Below are positions 45,500 through 53,706 of a stretch of DNA of 64,000 nt, piece by piece. Each line of letters opens with the position of its first letter. The first letter of the stretch is position 1. A program made the position numbers and the translations under genes. The notes beneath the pieces are model-generated. The model ran no database searches. It was not told where the DNA came from and saw nothing but the letters and a program-made list of their open reading frames with translations. This stretch comes from Acidovorax sp. 106 (GTDB lineage: Bacteria; Pseudomonadota; Gammaproteobacteria; Burkholderiales; Burkholderiaceae_C), in NCBI RefSeq assembly GCF_003663825.1, contig NZ_RCCC01000001.1, forward strand, positions 4,162,501 through 4,226,500. The letters run 5' to 3'.

Positions 45500-45688
45500 A
45501 TGTTCGCCCTGCCTTTTGTCAACACCCTGCACCACGCACTCACCAATCACGCTTTTGGGCGTGGAGACCCCCAGCCGGCCAGCCCCGCGCCAGCGCCCGT
45601 TCCTGCTGCCGCAGCGGTGGGAGCCGACCGGGCAGGGGACGAGGCCCCGGACCTAGCGCAGCGGGTGCGGGATGTGGGCGAGTGGTAA
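45500..45688 (+). CDS. Small Ala/Pro-rich hypothetical protein
   Basis: 62 residues beginning MFALPFVNTLHHALTNHAFG and then Ala/Pro-rich. The evidence for a real gene is the strong AAGGAGACGCC before the ATG and a clean spacing of 7. No family is recognised. The Pro-rich middle and charged end could make it a disordered peptide. It lies alone between two minus-strand genes with a 200 bp gap before it. Confidence 0.45.
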   Translation: MFALPFVNTLHHALTNHAFGRGDPQPASPAPAPVPAAAAVGADRAGDEAPDLAQRVRDVGEW

Positions 45689-45736
45689 TCGGTTGATGCC
45701 ACCGGCAGCGGCGGCGTGGCATAGCCAGCCGCCAAG

Positions 45737-46249
45737 TTACAGCGTTTGCGCCATCACCACGCTGGGGTAGTTGGTAAAGGGTCTCCAGTCGCACTCGCCC
45801 ACCATACGGTAGCCCCAGGACGCGTACATGGCAATCAGCGCGGTTGCAGGCTGGGCGGTGTCTAGCGCCAAGGTAGTGGCTCCTGCTTGCCGCGCTACGT
45901 CCAACAAGTGGGTGTGCAACAGCTTGCCGTAGCCCTTGCCTTTGGCGCTGGGGGCAATGCAGAACTGGCTGAGCGACCAGACCTGCGGGTCGCGGTACAG
46001 CGCTACAGCAGACTCGGGCTGCGGCCGTCGCAGGGTGGCAGTGCCCACATAGTCGTCACCCTCCAGCATCACCAGCCCAATGCCCATGGCAAAGCGTTTG
46101 GCCGTGTCTTCCACCGTTTGGTGCGTGCCCCAGTAGCGCAAGCCCTGTGCCGTATGGGGGGCGTAGGCCGCGTGGATGAGGGCCGTGATGCGTGCCAAGT
46201 CATCCTGGGCGCAGACGGGGCGAATCAGCGGGGATGCGTCACAGGGCAT
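45737..46249 (-). CDS. GNAT-family N-acetyltransferase
   Basis: 170 residues. The acetyl-CoA motif QFCIAPSAKGKGYGKLLHTH is diagnostic of GNAT, and a C-terminal SWGYRMVGECDWRPF segment fits the fold. The substrate is unknown. The ATG at 46249 is used; a GTG at 46261 is possible. The stop of the next GNAT gene lies 18 bp upstream of the start, so the two acetyltransferases probably form one transcript. Confidence 0.85.
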   Translation of the reverse strand: MPCDASPLIRPVCAQDDLARITALIHAAYAPHTAQGLRYWGTHQTVEDTAKRFAMGIGLVMLEGDDYVGTATLRRPQPESAVALYRDPQVWSLSQFCIAPSAKGKGYGKLLHTHLLDVARQAGATTLALDTAQPATALIAMYASWGYRMVGECDWRPFTNYPSVVMAQTL

Positions 46250-46267
46250 AGTTGTCTGCACAGAGAG

Positions 46268-46768
46268 TCAAAGCTTCAGCTCCCAGGTTTCCCCGGTCAG
46301 GTGCTGGCCAAAGCCTTCGTAGGGCTCGGACTTCACCAGCACAAAGCCGCGCCGCGCGTAGATGTGGCGGGCGGTGGTCAGGCAGCTGTTGGTCCACAGC
46401 ACCATTTTTTTGTATCCCTTGGCGCGGGCGAAGGCAAGGCACTCGTCGGTGAGTCGCGACCCCAGCCCCAGGCCGCGTGCCGATGGCGCCAGTATCAGCA
46501 TGCGCAGTTGGGCCACCGTGCGGCTTTTGCGCACCACAAACACGGCGCCCAGACGTTCGCCGTCCCGTTCAGCGATCCAGCAACGCTCCCACTCGGGCTG
46601 AAACTTGCGCACAAACTGCGCCGCAATGTCAGCCACCAGGGCTTCAAACTGCCCGTTCCAGCCGTACTCGCGGGCGTACACCTCGCCGTGCTGCTGCACC
46701 ACCCAGCCCAGGTCGCCAGGGGCCAGTGCGCGAAGGGTGACAGGGCTGGGGGGCGTAGGGTGTGTCAT
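46268..46768 (-). CDS. GNAT-family N-acetyltransferase
   Basis: 166 residues, second of a tandem pair. The acetyl-CoA motif is [20 protein letters not shown], followed by [18 protein letters not shown]. Such short GNATs may modify small molecules or peptides; no substrate can be assigned. It is upstream of, and close to, the other GNAT gene. Its start lies 164 bp before the divergent ygiQ gene, so they may share a control region. Confidence 0.85.
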   Translation of the reverse strand: MTHPTPPSPVTLRALAPGDLGWVVQQHGEVYAREYGWNGQFEALVADIAAQFVRKFQPEWERCWIAERDGERLGAVFVVRKSRTVAQLRMLILAPSARGLGLGSRLTDECLAFARAKGYKKMVLWTNSCLTTARHIYARRGFVLVKSEPYEGFGQHLTGETWELKL

Positions 46769-46932
46769 GGCGGGTCTCAGAGTGTGGGCGGTCCATCAGT
46801 ATAGAAACAGGCCCCCAACCTGAGGGGCCATCCGCTCGCGAGGCGACAAAAACAGGCTGGCACCGTAAAATTGCAGCCTCCCCACGATATGACTGTGGCC
46901 GCCAAGCTTCTTCGGCGGCCATTCTCCATTGC

Positions 46933-49344
46933 ATGAACGCCCCCGTTGACGTCTCCTTTTTTGCGCGCGCCGCAAAGCCTTTGACCAGCTACCGTCCGTA
47001 CTGGGCCAAACGCTTTGGCACAGCCCCATTCTTGCCAATGAGCCGCGCCGAGATGGAAAAGCTGGGCTGGGACAGCTGCGACATCATCTTGGTCACCGGC
47101 GATGCGTATGTAGACCATCCGAGCTTTGGCATGGCCGTGATCGGCCGCGCGCTGGAGGCCCAGGGCTTTCGCGTGGGCATCATCGCCCAGCCCGACTGGC
47201 AAAGCGCCGAGCCCTTCAAGGTGCTGGGCAAGCCCAACCTGTTTTGGGGCGTGACGGCTGGCAACATGGATTCGATGATCAACCGGTACACCGCCGACCG
47301 CAAGATCCGCAGCGACGACGCCTACACCCCCGGCGATGTGGGCGGCAAGCGCCCCGACCGCGCCGCCATCGTCTACAGCCAGCGCTGCCGCGAAGCCTAC
47401 AAAGACGTGCCCATCATCCTGGGCGGCATCGAAGGCAGCCTGCGCCGCATCGCCCACTACGACTACTGGAGCGACAAGGTGCGCCGCTCCATCGTGGTGG
47501 ACGCCAAGTGCGACCTGCTGCTGTACGGCAACGCTGAACGTGCCTTGATCGAAGTGGCCCACCGCATCGCAGCGCGTGAGCCTGTGGAGCAAATCACCGA
47601 TGTGCGCGGCACCGCCTTTGTGCGCCGCCCGGACGATGAAAGCGGAAAGGGCTGGTTCGAGATCGACTCCACCACGGTGGACGAGCCCGGCCGCGTGGAA
47701 GCGCACATCAACCCCTACATGACCACGAGCGAACAGGCTGCCGCCCAGGGCAGCACCTGCAGCAAGGAGGATGGGGCTGCTCCTGATTCTGTAGCTGCCA
47801 GCGCTGGTTCCATAAGCCTTAGTGGCCAAAATGATCCAAATCCTGCGATCGCGCCCATCCAGTTTGTTGCCAACCCGGCATTGAAGACCCGGCTCAAGGT
47901 GCCGCCACGCGACAAGAGCGTGATCCGCCTGCCCAGCTACGAGCAGGTGAAAAGCGACCCCGTGCTTTACGCCCACGCCAACCGCGTGCTGCACCTGGAG
48001 ACCAACCCCGGCAACGCCCGCGCACTGGTGCAGGCGCACGGCGAAGGCGTGACGGCGCGCGATGTGTGGATCAATCCGCCCCCCATCCCGCTGACCACGG
48101 CCGAGATGGACTACGTGTTTGACCTGCACTACGCCCGCGGCCCGCACCCGAGCTATGCCGACGAGAACGGCAGCCATGACGGCGCGACCAAGATCCCCGC
48201 GTGGGAGATGATCCGCTTCAGTGTGAACATCATGCGCGGCTGCTTTGGCGGCTGCACCTTCTGCTCCATCACCGAGCACGAAGGCCGCATCATCCAGAGC
48301 CGGTCCGAGGATTCGATCATCCAGGAGATCGAAGACATCCGCGACAAGGTCAAGGGCTTCACCGGCACCATCTCTGACCTGGGCGGCCCCACGGCCAACA
48401 TGTACCGCCTGGGCTGTAAGAGTCCTGAGATCGAAGCCGCCTGCCGCAAACCGAGCTGCGTGTACCCCGGCATCTGCTCCAACCTGGGCACCAACCACGA
48501 TCCGCTGATCAAGATCTACCGCCGTGGCCGTGCGCTCAAGGGCATCAAGAAGATCCTGATCGGCTCAGGCCTGCGCTACGACCTGGCAGTGAAGAGCCCT
48601 GAGTACGTGAAGGAACTGGTTCAGCACCACGTGGGCGGCTATCTCAAGATCGCGCCTGAGCACACCGAGCAGGGGCCGCTGACCAAGATGATGAAGCCGG
48701 GCATCGGCAGCTATGACAAGTTCAAGCAGATGTTCGAGAAGTTCAGCGAAGAGGCGGGCAAGAAGCAGTTCCTGATCCCGTACTTCATCGCTGCGCACCC
48801 CGGCACCAGCGACGAGGACATGATGAACCTCGCCATCTGGCTGAAGAAAAACGGGTTTCGCGCCGACCAGGTGCAGACCTTCTACCCCAGCCCCATGGCC
48901 ACGGCCACAGCCATGTACCACTCGGGCCGCAACACGCTGACCCGCGTGCGCCGCCAGATGCGCGACGAGGCGGAAGAGTCCGTGGACATCGTGCGCGGCG
49001 AAAAGCGCCGCCGCCTGCACAAAGCCTTCCTGCGCTACCACGACCCCAACAACTGGCCGCTGCTGCGCGATGCGCTCAAGGCCATGGGCCGGGCGGATTT
49101 GATCGGCAATGGCAAGCACCACCTGATCCCGACCTTCCAGCCGATGACGGATGGTGGCTACCAAAGCGCGCGCCGCAAAAACTCCACTCCGGTGGGCAAG
49201 GCCGCAGCGCCAGCGGTGCAAGGCAAGGCGGGCAAACCCAGCCAGCCGGGCCAGCCTCAAAAGGGCCGTTTGCTCACGCAGCACACGGGCCTTCCACCCC
49301 GTGTGACCGGCAGCGGCAAGCCGTCAGCACGTAAGCCCCGCTGA
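46933..49344 (+). CDS. YgiQ family radical SAM protein
   Basis: 803 residues. An N-terminal B12-binding-like domain is followed by a radical SAM core with CFGGCTFC (C437, C441, C444) that binds the 4Fe-4S cluster, then a Lys/Pro/Gly-rich tail. The YgiQ family is widespread and its reaction is unknown. Between the two domains, about residues 285-304, lies a segment encoded by a family A repeat (47785-47841), giving an insertion with no counterpart expected in the family. The start at 46933 ([20 protein letters not shown]) is chosen because the longer frame from 46762 overlaps the GNAT gene start. Confidence 0.88.
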   Translation: MNAPVDVSFFARAAKPLTSYRPYWAKRFGTAPFLPMSRAEMEKLGWDSCDIILVTGDAYVDHPSFGMAVIGRALEAQGFRVGIIAQPDWQSAEPFKVLGKPNLFWGVTAGNMDSMINRYTADRKIRSDDAYTPGDVGGKRPDRAAIVYSQRCREAYKDVPIILGGIEGSLRRIAHYDYWSDKVRRSIVVDAKCDLLLYGNAERALIEVAHRIAAREPVEQITDVRGTAFVRRPDDESGKGWFEIDSTTVDEPGRVEAHINPYMTTSEQAAAQGSTCSKEDGAAPDSVAASAGSISLSGQNDPNPAIAPIQFVANPALKTRLKVPPRDKSVIRLPSYEQVKSDPVLYAHANRVLHLETNPGNARALVQAHGEGVTARDVWINPPPIPLTTAEMDYVFDLHYARGPHPSYADENGSHDGATKIPAWEMIRFSVNIMRGCFGGCTFCSITEHEGRIIQSRSEDSIIQEIEDIRDKVKGFTGTISDLGGPTANMYRLGCKSPEIEAACRKPSCVYPGICSNLGTNHDPLIKIYRRGRALKGIKKILIGSGLRYDLAVKSPEYVKELVQHHVGGYLKIAPEHTEQGPLTKMMKPGIGSYDKFKQMFEKFSEEAGKKQFLIPYFIAAHPGTSDEDMMNLAIWLKKNGFRADQVQTFYPSPMATATAMYHSGRNTLTRVRRQMRDEAEESVDIVRGEKRRRLHKAFLRYHDPNNWPLLRDALKAMGRADLIGNGKHHLIPTFQPMTDGGYQSARRKNSTPVGKAAAPAVQGKAGKPSQPGQPQKGRLLTQHTGLPPRVTGSGKPSARKPR
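47785..47841. repeat. Family A palindromic repeat, copy 8 (in frame inside ygiQ)
   Basis: GATTCTGTAGCTGCCAGCGC, TGGTTCCATAAGCC and TTAGTGGCCAAAATGATCC. It matches intergenic copies and is translated as part of the segment between the two YgiQ domains. Confidence 0.75.
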
Positions 49345-49360
49345 TCGCACACACGGCGTT

Positions 49361-49419
49361 TGCTATCAAAAAAGAAGCTGCCAGCGCTTTTTATATAAGC
49401 GCTGGCAGCTTCTTTTGTT
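49361..49419. repeat. Family A palindromic repeat, copy 9 (terminator-like)
   Basis: GAAGCTGCCAGCGCTT pairs with AAGCGCTGGCAGCTTC around TTTATAT, followed by TTTTGTTT. It lies 17 bp after ygiQ and works as a rho-independent terminator for it. Confidence 0.85.
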
Positions 49420-49482
49420 TAAACCCTGCTGAGCCTGGCAACCCCTTGCGAGGCCTCGCGTTGCAAGGCTGCGCCGTGCGGT

Positions 49483-49929
49483 TTAGGCAGCCGCTGCCTG
49501 CGGGGTGGCATCGGCACTGGCGTCAACCAGCAGGTTGGCAATGCGAAAGCTTAGGTAATGGAATGCGGCTGTAGCACCAGCGGCTTGCAGCACGTTGGCC
49601 AGGGCCTGGGTATCGGCCTCGGCATCGCTCACGGTGATGAGCAGACCGTGGTGCCCTTGGCGGGCCAGAGCGCCCATGCGGCGCAAGTGTTCGCCCTCCA
49701 GCCCTGCGGTGGGCAGGGTGCCGCCCGCCGCCCCCTCGGTGCGCACCAGGTCTTGCAAGATGACTTCTGGGCGGGCGTAGGCGGTCTCACCGGTGTTGGG
49801 CAGGGCTTCCAGCTCTGCCGCCACCTGGCGCACACAGCCTTCGTCCGGAAAGAGTGCAAACACATGGCCTGTGGGGTAGAACATGCCGCCGACCTGGGTC
49901 AGGGTGGAGTCGATGACGAGGGGTTTCAT
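49483..49929 (-). CDS. Hypothetical protein
   Basis: 148 residues without signal or membrane segment. It begins MKPLVIDSTLTQVGGMFYPT and includes HVFALFPDEGCVRQVAAELE; I recognise no domain. The ATG at 49929 is preceded by GGGAG, and a longer frame upstream lacks support. The region upstream to 50273 (344 bp) holds a family A copy and a family B copy and no further gene. Confidence 0.7.
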   Translation of the reverse strand: MKPLVIDSTLTQVGGMFYPTGHVFALFPDEGCVRQVAAELEALPNTGETAYARPEVILQDLVRTEGAAGGTLPTAGLEGEHLRRMGALARQGHHGLLITVSDAEADTQALANVLQAAGATAAFHYLSFRIANLLVDASADATPQAAAA

Positions 49930-50068
49930 GGGCGTCTCCCGTAAAGGTTTCAGAACCTTGGATTGGACCGTGGGAGGGCACCGAGCGCTGTAGGCCAAGA
50001 GGCTGGACGCTTGTCGGAGGAACGCAGCCAGCGCCGTCAGCACCGCATGCGGGCAAATATTGGCAATA

Positions 50069-50115
50069 TTTGCCTCTAGGGCTTATGAAATAAGCGCTGG
50101 CAGCTATCAAAATTG
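50069..50115. repeat. Family A palindromic repeat, copy 10
   Basis: ATTTGCCTCTAGGGCTTATG, AAATAAGCGCTGGCAG and CTATCAAAATTG, an imperfect palindrome between the cold-shock/DUF1294 gene end and the hypothetical gene. Confidence 0.7.
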
Positions 50116-50160
50116 AAAAGAGGCTGGCCTGCCCAGTCCACGCCGCCGCGTTGGTGACTT

Positions 50161-50275
50161 AGAGCGGCTCACAAAACTCAGCGAAGCGGCCCTGGCTAGG
50201 CGTTGCGTCGCAGGCAGTACGCGAGGTACGACAAGACGGAACAACGACGCCAGGGGAGTTTTGTTAGCCGCTCTT
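50161..50275. repeat. Family B long palindromic element, copy 3
   Basis: AGAGCGGCTCACAAAACTC at the left and GAGTTTTGTTAGCCGCTCTT at the right are 18-of-19 inverted repeats. Inside, GGCGTTGCGTCGCAGGCAGT and GACGGAACAACGACGCC flank the centre GTACGCGAGGTAC. It ends 1-2 bases before the stop of the cold-shock/DUF1294 gene. Confidence 0.75.
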
Positions 50276-51017
50276 AGCCCAGCCGTGTACCCAGCCAGCC
50301 GCTCACCCAGGCCCCCAGGGCGGCGCAGTGCACAACGATGGTGAGCCAGTACATGGCGCGGAACTCTGCCTTGCTGGATTTGTGGCGCATGCTTTGCTGC
50401 GCCAGCCACGCGGCAGGCCAGCCGCCCAGCAGGCTCAGGGTGTGCAGGTTTTTCTCAGAGGTGCGCCAGCCCCCGCGTTGGGCCGCATTCTTGTCGGCGG
50501 CGTACACGCAAAGGGTCAACACATTCAGGCCCACCAGGGCGCCCAGCACCCACAGGGGCAAGCGCTCCGTCCACAGGCCCCAAGCGATCATGCCCGCCCA
50601 CAGCAGCATGAGTGCGTAAGCCAGCCCAGCGCCCGCTGCGGGTCGGCCGTCGCCCGCACGGACTCGGGCCGATGGGCGCGCTACCGAACGAGGGGCGCGT
50701 GCGGTATCGTGGTGGGGCAATGCTTTGCTGGCGGTGGAGCGTGGGCGTTGCCGTTCTCCCGGCGCACCCAAGGCACTCGATGAACGGGCGCTGGGCACTG
50801 CAGTGGCCGCAGCCCCTGCGGGCTGCACCGCCACGGCGCGCGGGCCTTTGCCGCCCACATGCACGTCGTCATACACCACCGCCATCCCTTCGCGCGGGGG
50901 TGTGGCGCTGCGAAAGTCCTTGAGGTGAAAAAACACGTCGGCCGTGCCGCCGGGGCTGCGAATGAAGCCGAACGCGCGGGTGCTGTCCCAGCGGGTGATG
51001 GTGCCTTGCTTTTGCAT
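50274..51017 (-). CDS. Cold-shock domain fused to a DUF1294 membrane domain
   Basis: 247 residues. Residues 1-65 form a CspA-like OB fold with the RNA-binding face visible in KQGTITRWDSTRAFGFIRSP and DVFFHLKDF. A disordered Ala/Ser/Arg-rich linker follows, then from about residue 130 a DUF1294 membrane domain (AADKNAAQRGGWRTSEKNLH and LLGGWPAAWLAQQSMRHKS). The fusion joins RNA binding to the inner membrane. CSD-DUF1294 fusions exist in other proteobacteria and have no known role. The ATG at 51017 starts the OB fold. Confidence 0.9.
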   Translation of the reverse strand: MQKQGTITRWDSTRAFGFIRSPGGTADVFFHLKDFRSATPPREGMAVVYDDVHVGGKGPRAVAVQPAGAAATAVPSARSSSALGAPGERQRPRSTASKALPHHDTARAPRSVARPSARVRAGDGRPAAGAGLAYALMLLWAGMIAWGLWTERLPLWVLGALVGLNVLTLCVYAADKNAAQRGGWRTSEKNLHTLSLLGGWPAAWLAQQSMRHKSSKAEFRAMYWLTIVVHCAALGAWVSGWLGTRLG

Positions 51018-51061
51018 GCCGAAAATACGGTGAACAGGGTGGAAGGGGGCGCAATCTGTGC

Positions 51062-51952
51062 TCAAGGCAGCGTGTGCAGCGGAATGTCCTGCGCTTGCGC
51101 CAGCGCATCCAGTTGGGCGCGTGTCTGGGTGGCGATGAAGGCGGCCACCGCCACATGGGTGGCTGGGGCGCGCAAGGTGGCCGCGTCGCCCTGTGCGGGC
51201 AGGCCTGCGGCGGCGCACAGGCGGGCGGCAAAGTGGGGTTCCAACGCCGCCACGGCCACGCGGCCATTGGCGCAGGGGTAGATGCGGTAGCCCGCGTGCG
51301 CGCCGCCCACATCGCCGTCTGGGGTGGTCAGCCCCCAGTGGCGGGGCTGTGCCAGCCAGGCTGCGGCGTCGGCCAGCGCCACTTCCAACTGTTGGCCTTC
51401 GCCGGTCTGGGCGCGGCCCAGCAGGGCCTGCAGCACGGCCTCGCTGGCCATGAGGGCGCCGCCCATGTCGGCGTAGAGCGTGGGGGGCATCTCGGTGCCG
51501 GAGATCAGTCCGGCATCGGCCAAGTAGGTCAGGTCGTGGCCGGGTTCTTCCGCACGCGTGCCTGCGGCCCCCACGATCTGCACCACCGACAGGCGGGGGT
51601 AGCGCGCATGCAAGGCCGCCCAGCTCAGGCCCAGCTTGGCCAGGGCCGATGGGCGAAAGGAGGTGATCAGCACGTCGGTACGTGCCAGCTCGGCATGCAG
51701 TGTGGCCTGGCCGTCGTCCGTCTTGAGCTGGGCTTGCAGCACGGCGATGCCTTGGTGCATGTCGCTGTAGGCCTGCGGGCTGTACTGCGCCATAGGGTCT
51801 GCGCTGCGCTGGGGCGGGGTGGCGGGTGCTTCGAGCTTGGTGCAGGTGGCGCCCATGCGTGCACAGCGCAGCAAGGCGGCGGGGCCAGGCAGGTTGAGCG
51901 CCAAGCTGAGGATGCGGGTGCCGCGCAGCGGCTGCAAGGGCAGTGTAGGCAT
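51062..51952 (-). CDS. CoA-transferase family III / alpha-methylacyl-CoA racemase-like protein
   Basis: 296 residues, CaiB/BaiF family. GHDLTYLADAGLISG matches the AMACR motif GHDxxYLAxxG, with the catalytic Asp, and SFRPSALAKLGLSWAALHAR is also typical. The protein is shorter than usual (about 360-400), mainly at the C-terminus, so substrate binding may differ or it may be a distinct clade. The ATG at 51952 starts the first beta-strand (LRGTRILSLALNLPGPA); a longer frame from 52048 is unsupported. Its start region is divergent from the dioxygenase gene. Confidence 0.85.
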   Translation of the reverse strand: MPTLPLQPLRGTRILSLALNLPGPAALLRCARMGATCTKLEAPATPPQRSADPMAQYSPQAYSDMHQGIAVLQAQLKTDDGQATLHAELARTDVLITSFRPSALAKLGLSWAALHARYPRLSVVQIVGAAGTRAEEPGHDLTYLADAGLISGTEMPPTLYADMGGALMASEAVLQALLGRAQTGEGQQLEVALADAAAWLAQPRHWGLTTPDGDVGGAHAGYRIYPCANGRVAVAALEPHFAARLCAAAGLPAQGDAATLRAPATHVAVAAFIATQTRAQLDALAQAQDIPLHTLP

Positions 51953-52082
51953 GGCAAATGGGGAAATGGCTGGCGATTGAAGGAACTGAGAACCCGTTGA
52001 AAGAAGGAACTTTGCCTGGGGCGCAGCGTCCTTCACCGGGTTATACATAATTTGTTACGGTAGCTCCCTTCGCCTTTGCCCT

Positions 52083-53003
52083 ATGCAACGCAGAACTTCT
52101 TTGGCCGCCCTCGCTGGGCTGGCCGCCTCCTCGGGAGCCTTCATGACCTCTTTGTCCAGCGCCGCAGGCTTGCCGCTGCTGCAAGGCCTCAAACCATCGC
52201 CCCGCATGCCGGTGCTGTTTGTGGGCCACGGCAGCCCCATGAACGCCATTGAAGACAACGCCTGGCGCCGCAGTTGGCAGGCACTGGGCAGTGAGCTGCT
52301 GGCCCGCGCCGCGCAGCCCCAACTCATTTTGTGTGTGTCGGCCCATTGGCTCACGCGCGGCGGCTGGCAGCTCACGGGCATGGCAAACCCCAAGACCATT
52401 CACGACTTTGGCGGCTTCCCGCAGGAGTTGTTTGACCAGCAGTACCCTGCGCCCGGTGCCCCTGCTGTGGCCCGTGGCCTGGCGGCAGAGTTGAAGTCGC
52501 CCGCTACGGGCGTTGGGCTGGGTGTGGATGAGAGTGAATGGGGGCTGGACCACGGCACTTGGTCGGTGCTCAAGCCCATGTTTCCCCAAGCCCGCATCCC
52601 GGTGCTGCAACTGAGCATGGACTACAGCCGCCCGCCTGCCGAGCACTATGCGCTGGGCCAACAGCTCAAAAGCCTGCGTGAGCGTGGGGTGCTGATTGTG
52701 GGCAGCGGCAACATCGTGCACAACCTGCGTGCCAGCCGCCGGGGCAGTGCCGCCAACGAGGCGTACGACTGGGCTGCCGAGTTCGACACCGTCGTGCAAG
52801 AGCAGATCAAAAAAGGCCAGTTGGGCGCGCTGCAGGACTTTCTGGGCCTGGGTGCCATCGCCAAGCAAGCGCACCCGACGCATGAGCACTACCTGCCTCT
52901 TCTGTACGCCGTAGGCGCCGTGCAGCCCACGGAGATGCCACGGTTTTTCAACACAGGTTACCAGTCGGCATCGATTTCGATGCGGTCGGTACTGTGGGGG
53001 TGA
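52083..53003 (+). CDS. ygiD: Extradiol dioxygenase of the YgiD/LigB class (DODA-type)
   Basis: 306 residues. The zinc or iron ligands are in GHGSPMNAIEDN and SAHWLTRGG, with DHGTWSVLKPMFP and IVGSGNIVHNLR also conserved. YgiD and plant DODA open the catechol ring of L-DOPA; the bacterial substrate is less sure. A signal-like N-terminus (MQRRTSLAALAGLAASSGAF) with RR suggests export by Tat, which is unusual for this family. It is divergent from the CoA-transferase gene. Confidence 0.88.
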   Translation: MQRRTSLAALAGLAASSGAFMTSLSSAAGLPLLQGLKPSPRMPVLFVGHGSPMNAIEDNAWRRSWQALGSELLARAAQPQLILCVSAHWLTRGGWQLTGMANPKTIHDFGGFPQELFDQQYPAPGAPAVARGLAAELKSPATGVGLGVDESEWGLDHGTWSVLKPMFPQARIPVLQLSMDYSRPPAEHYALGQQLKSLRERGVLIVGSGNIVHNLRASRRGSAANEAYDWAAEFDTVVQEQIKKGQLGALQDFLGLGAIAKQAHPTHEHYLPLLYAVGAVQPTEMPRFFNTGYQSASISMRSVLWG

Positions 53004-53017
53004 GGGTAAATTGCTCT

Positions 53018-53066
53018 GCTTTTAATAGCTGCTAGCGCTTGTATTTAAAGCGCTAGTTGCCTAAAA
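53018..53066. repeat. Family A palindromic repeat, copy 11
   Basis: TTAATAGCTGCTAGCGCTTG and TTTAAAGCGCTAGTTGCC lie between the convergent ygiD and nucleotidyltransferase genes and probably terminate both. Confidence 0.8.
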
Positions 53067-53076
53067 GACTTAAATT

Positions 53077-53706
53077 TTATGAGTGGCTGGGCTGCTCATC
53101 AGCCAGCATCTCCTGAATGTCCAGCCAAGTCCAGCGCTCTTGGTAGCTTTGCGCCTTGGCCTTGAACAACGGCAGGTGCAGGCACTGTGGGTTGGGCCGC
53201 AAAATGCCGCGGTACAACTCCTGCAGGCCATAGGGCGCATACAGGGCGGGCGCTGCGGCCCGCGCTGCAGGTTGCAAGCCTACGCAGGTGCAGGGCACCA
53301 GAAACCGCTCAATCCCCTGGCGGGCAGACTGCAACGCTTCGTAGGGGTAGCCGAACCACTGTTCGTACCAAAGGTGCACGCGTGCCTGGTTCTTGGCCTC
53401 CACGGTGATCGGTAGGTCTGCAAAGAGGGCGGTGACACGGGCTTGCACCTGCTGCTCTGCCGCCTCAGACACCTCCGACGCGTCAAAGTAGAACAGGTCG
53501 TAGTCCTTGATGTGCGCCGTGGGCGAAAAGCCGCTGTGCAAGTTCCATACGGTCTGGAAGAGGCAGCCAGCCACTAACCAGGCATCCGGCAGGTCCAGAA
53601 ATGGCAAACGCTCCAGAATGGCCGCGTTGTGCGGGTTCTGGAGCGCTTCGCTGGTGAATCGGCGCCGAAGCGCCGCTTCTTCAGTCAGATCAGATGACCT
53701 TGGCAA
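53077..53706 (-). CDS. Nucleotidyltransferase-like protein (DUF925 type)
   Basis: 209 residues. The stretch DAWLVAGCLFQTVWN, then IKDYDLFYFD, is the GS...DxD core of nucleotidyltransferase folds in this family, with a helical C-terminus. Function unknown. No ATG fits: the frame overlaps the end of the upstream aminotransferase gene, and the TTG at 53706 is the best start, so it may be translated by coupling. Any start further upstream would lie inside the aminotransferase. The end abuts a family A repeat. Confidence 0.75.
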   Translation of the reverse strand: MPRSSDLTEEAALRRRFTSEALQNPHNAAILERLPFLDLPDAWLVAGCLFQTVWNLHSGFSPTAHIKDYDLFYFDASEVSEAAEQQVQARVTALFADLPITVEAKNQARVHLWYEQWFGYPYEALQSARQGIERFLVPCTCVGLQPAARAAAPALYAPYGLQELYRGILRPNPQCLHLPLFKAKAQSYQERWTWLDIQEMLADEQPSHS

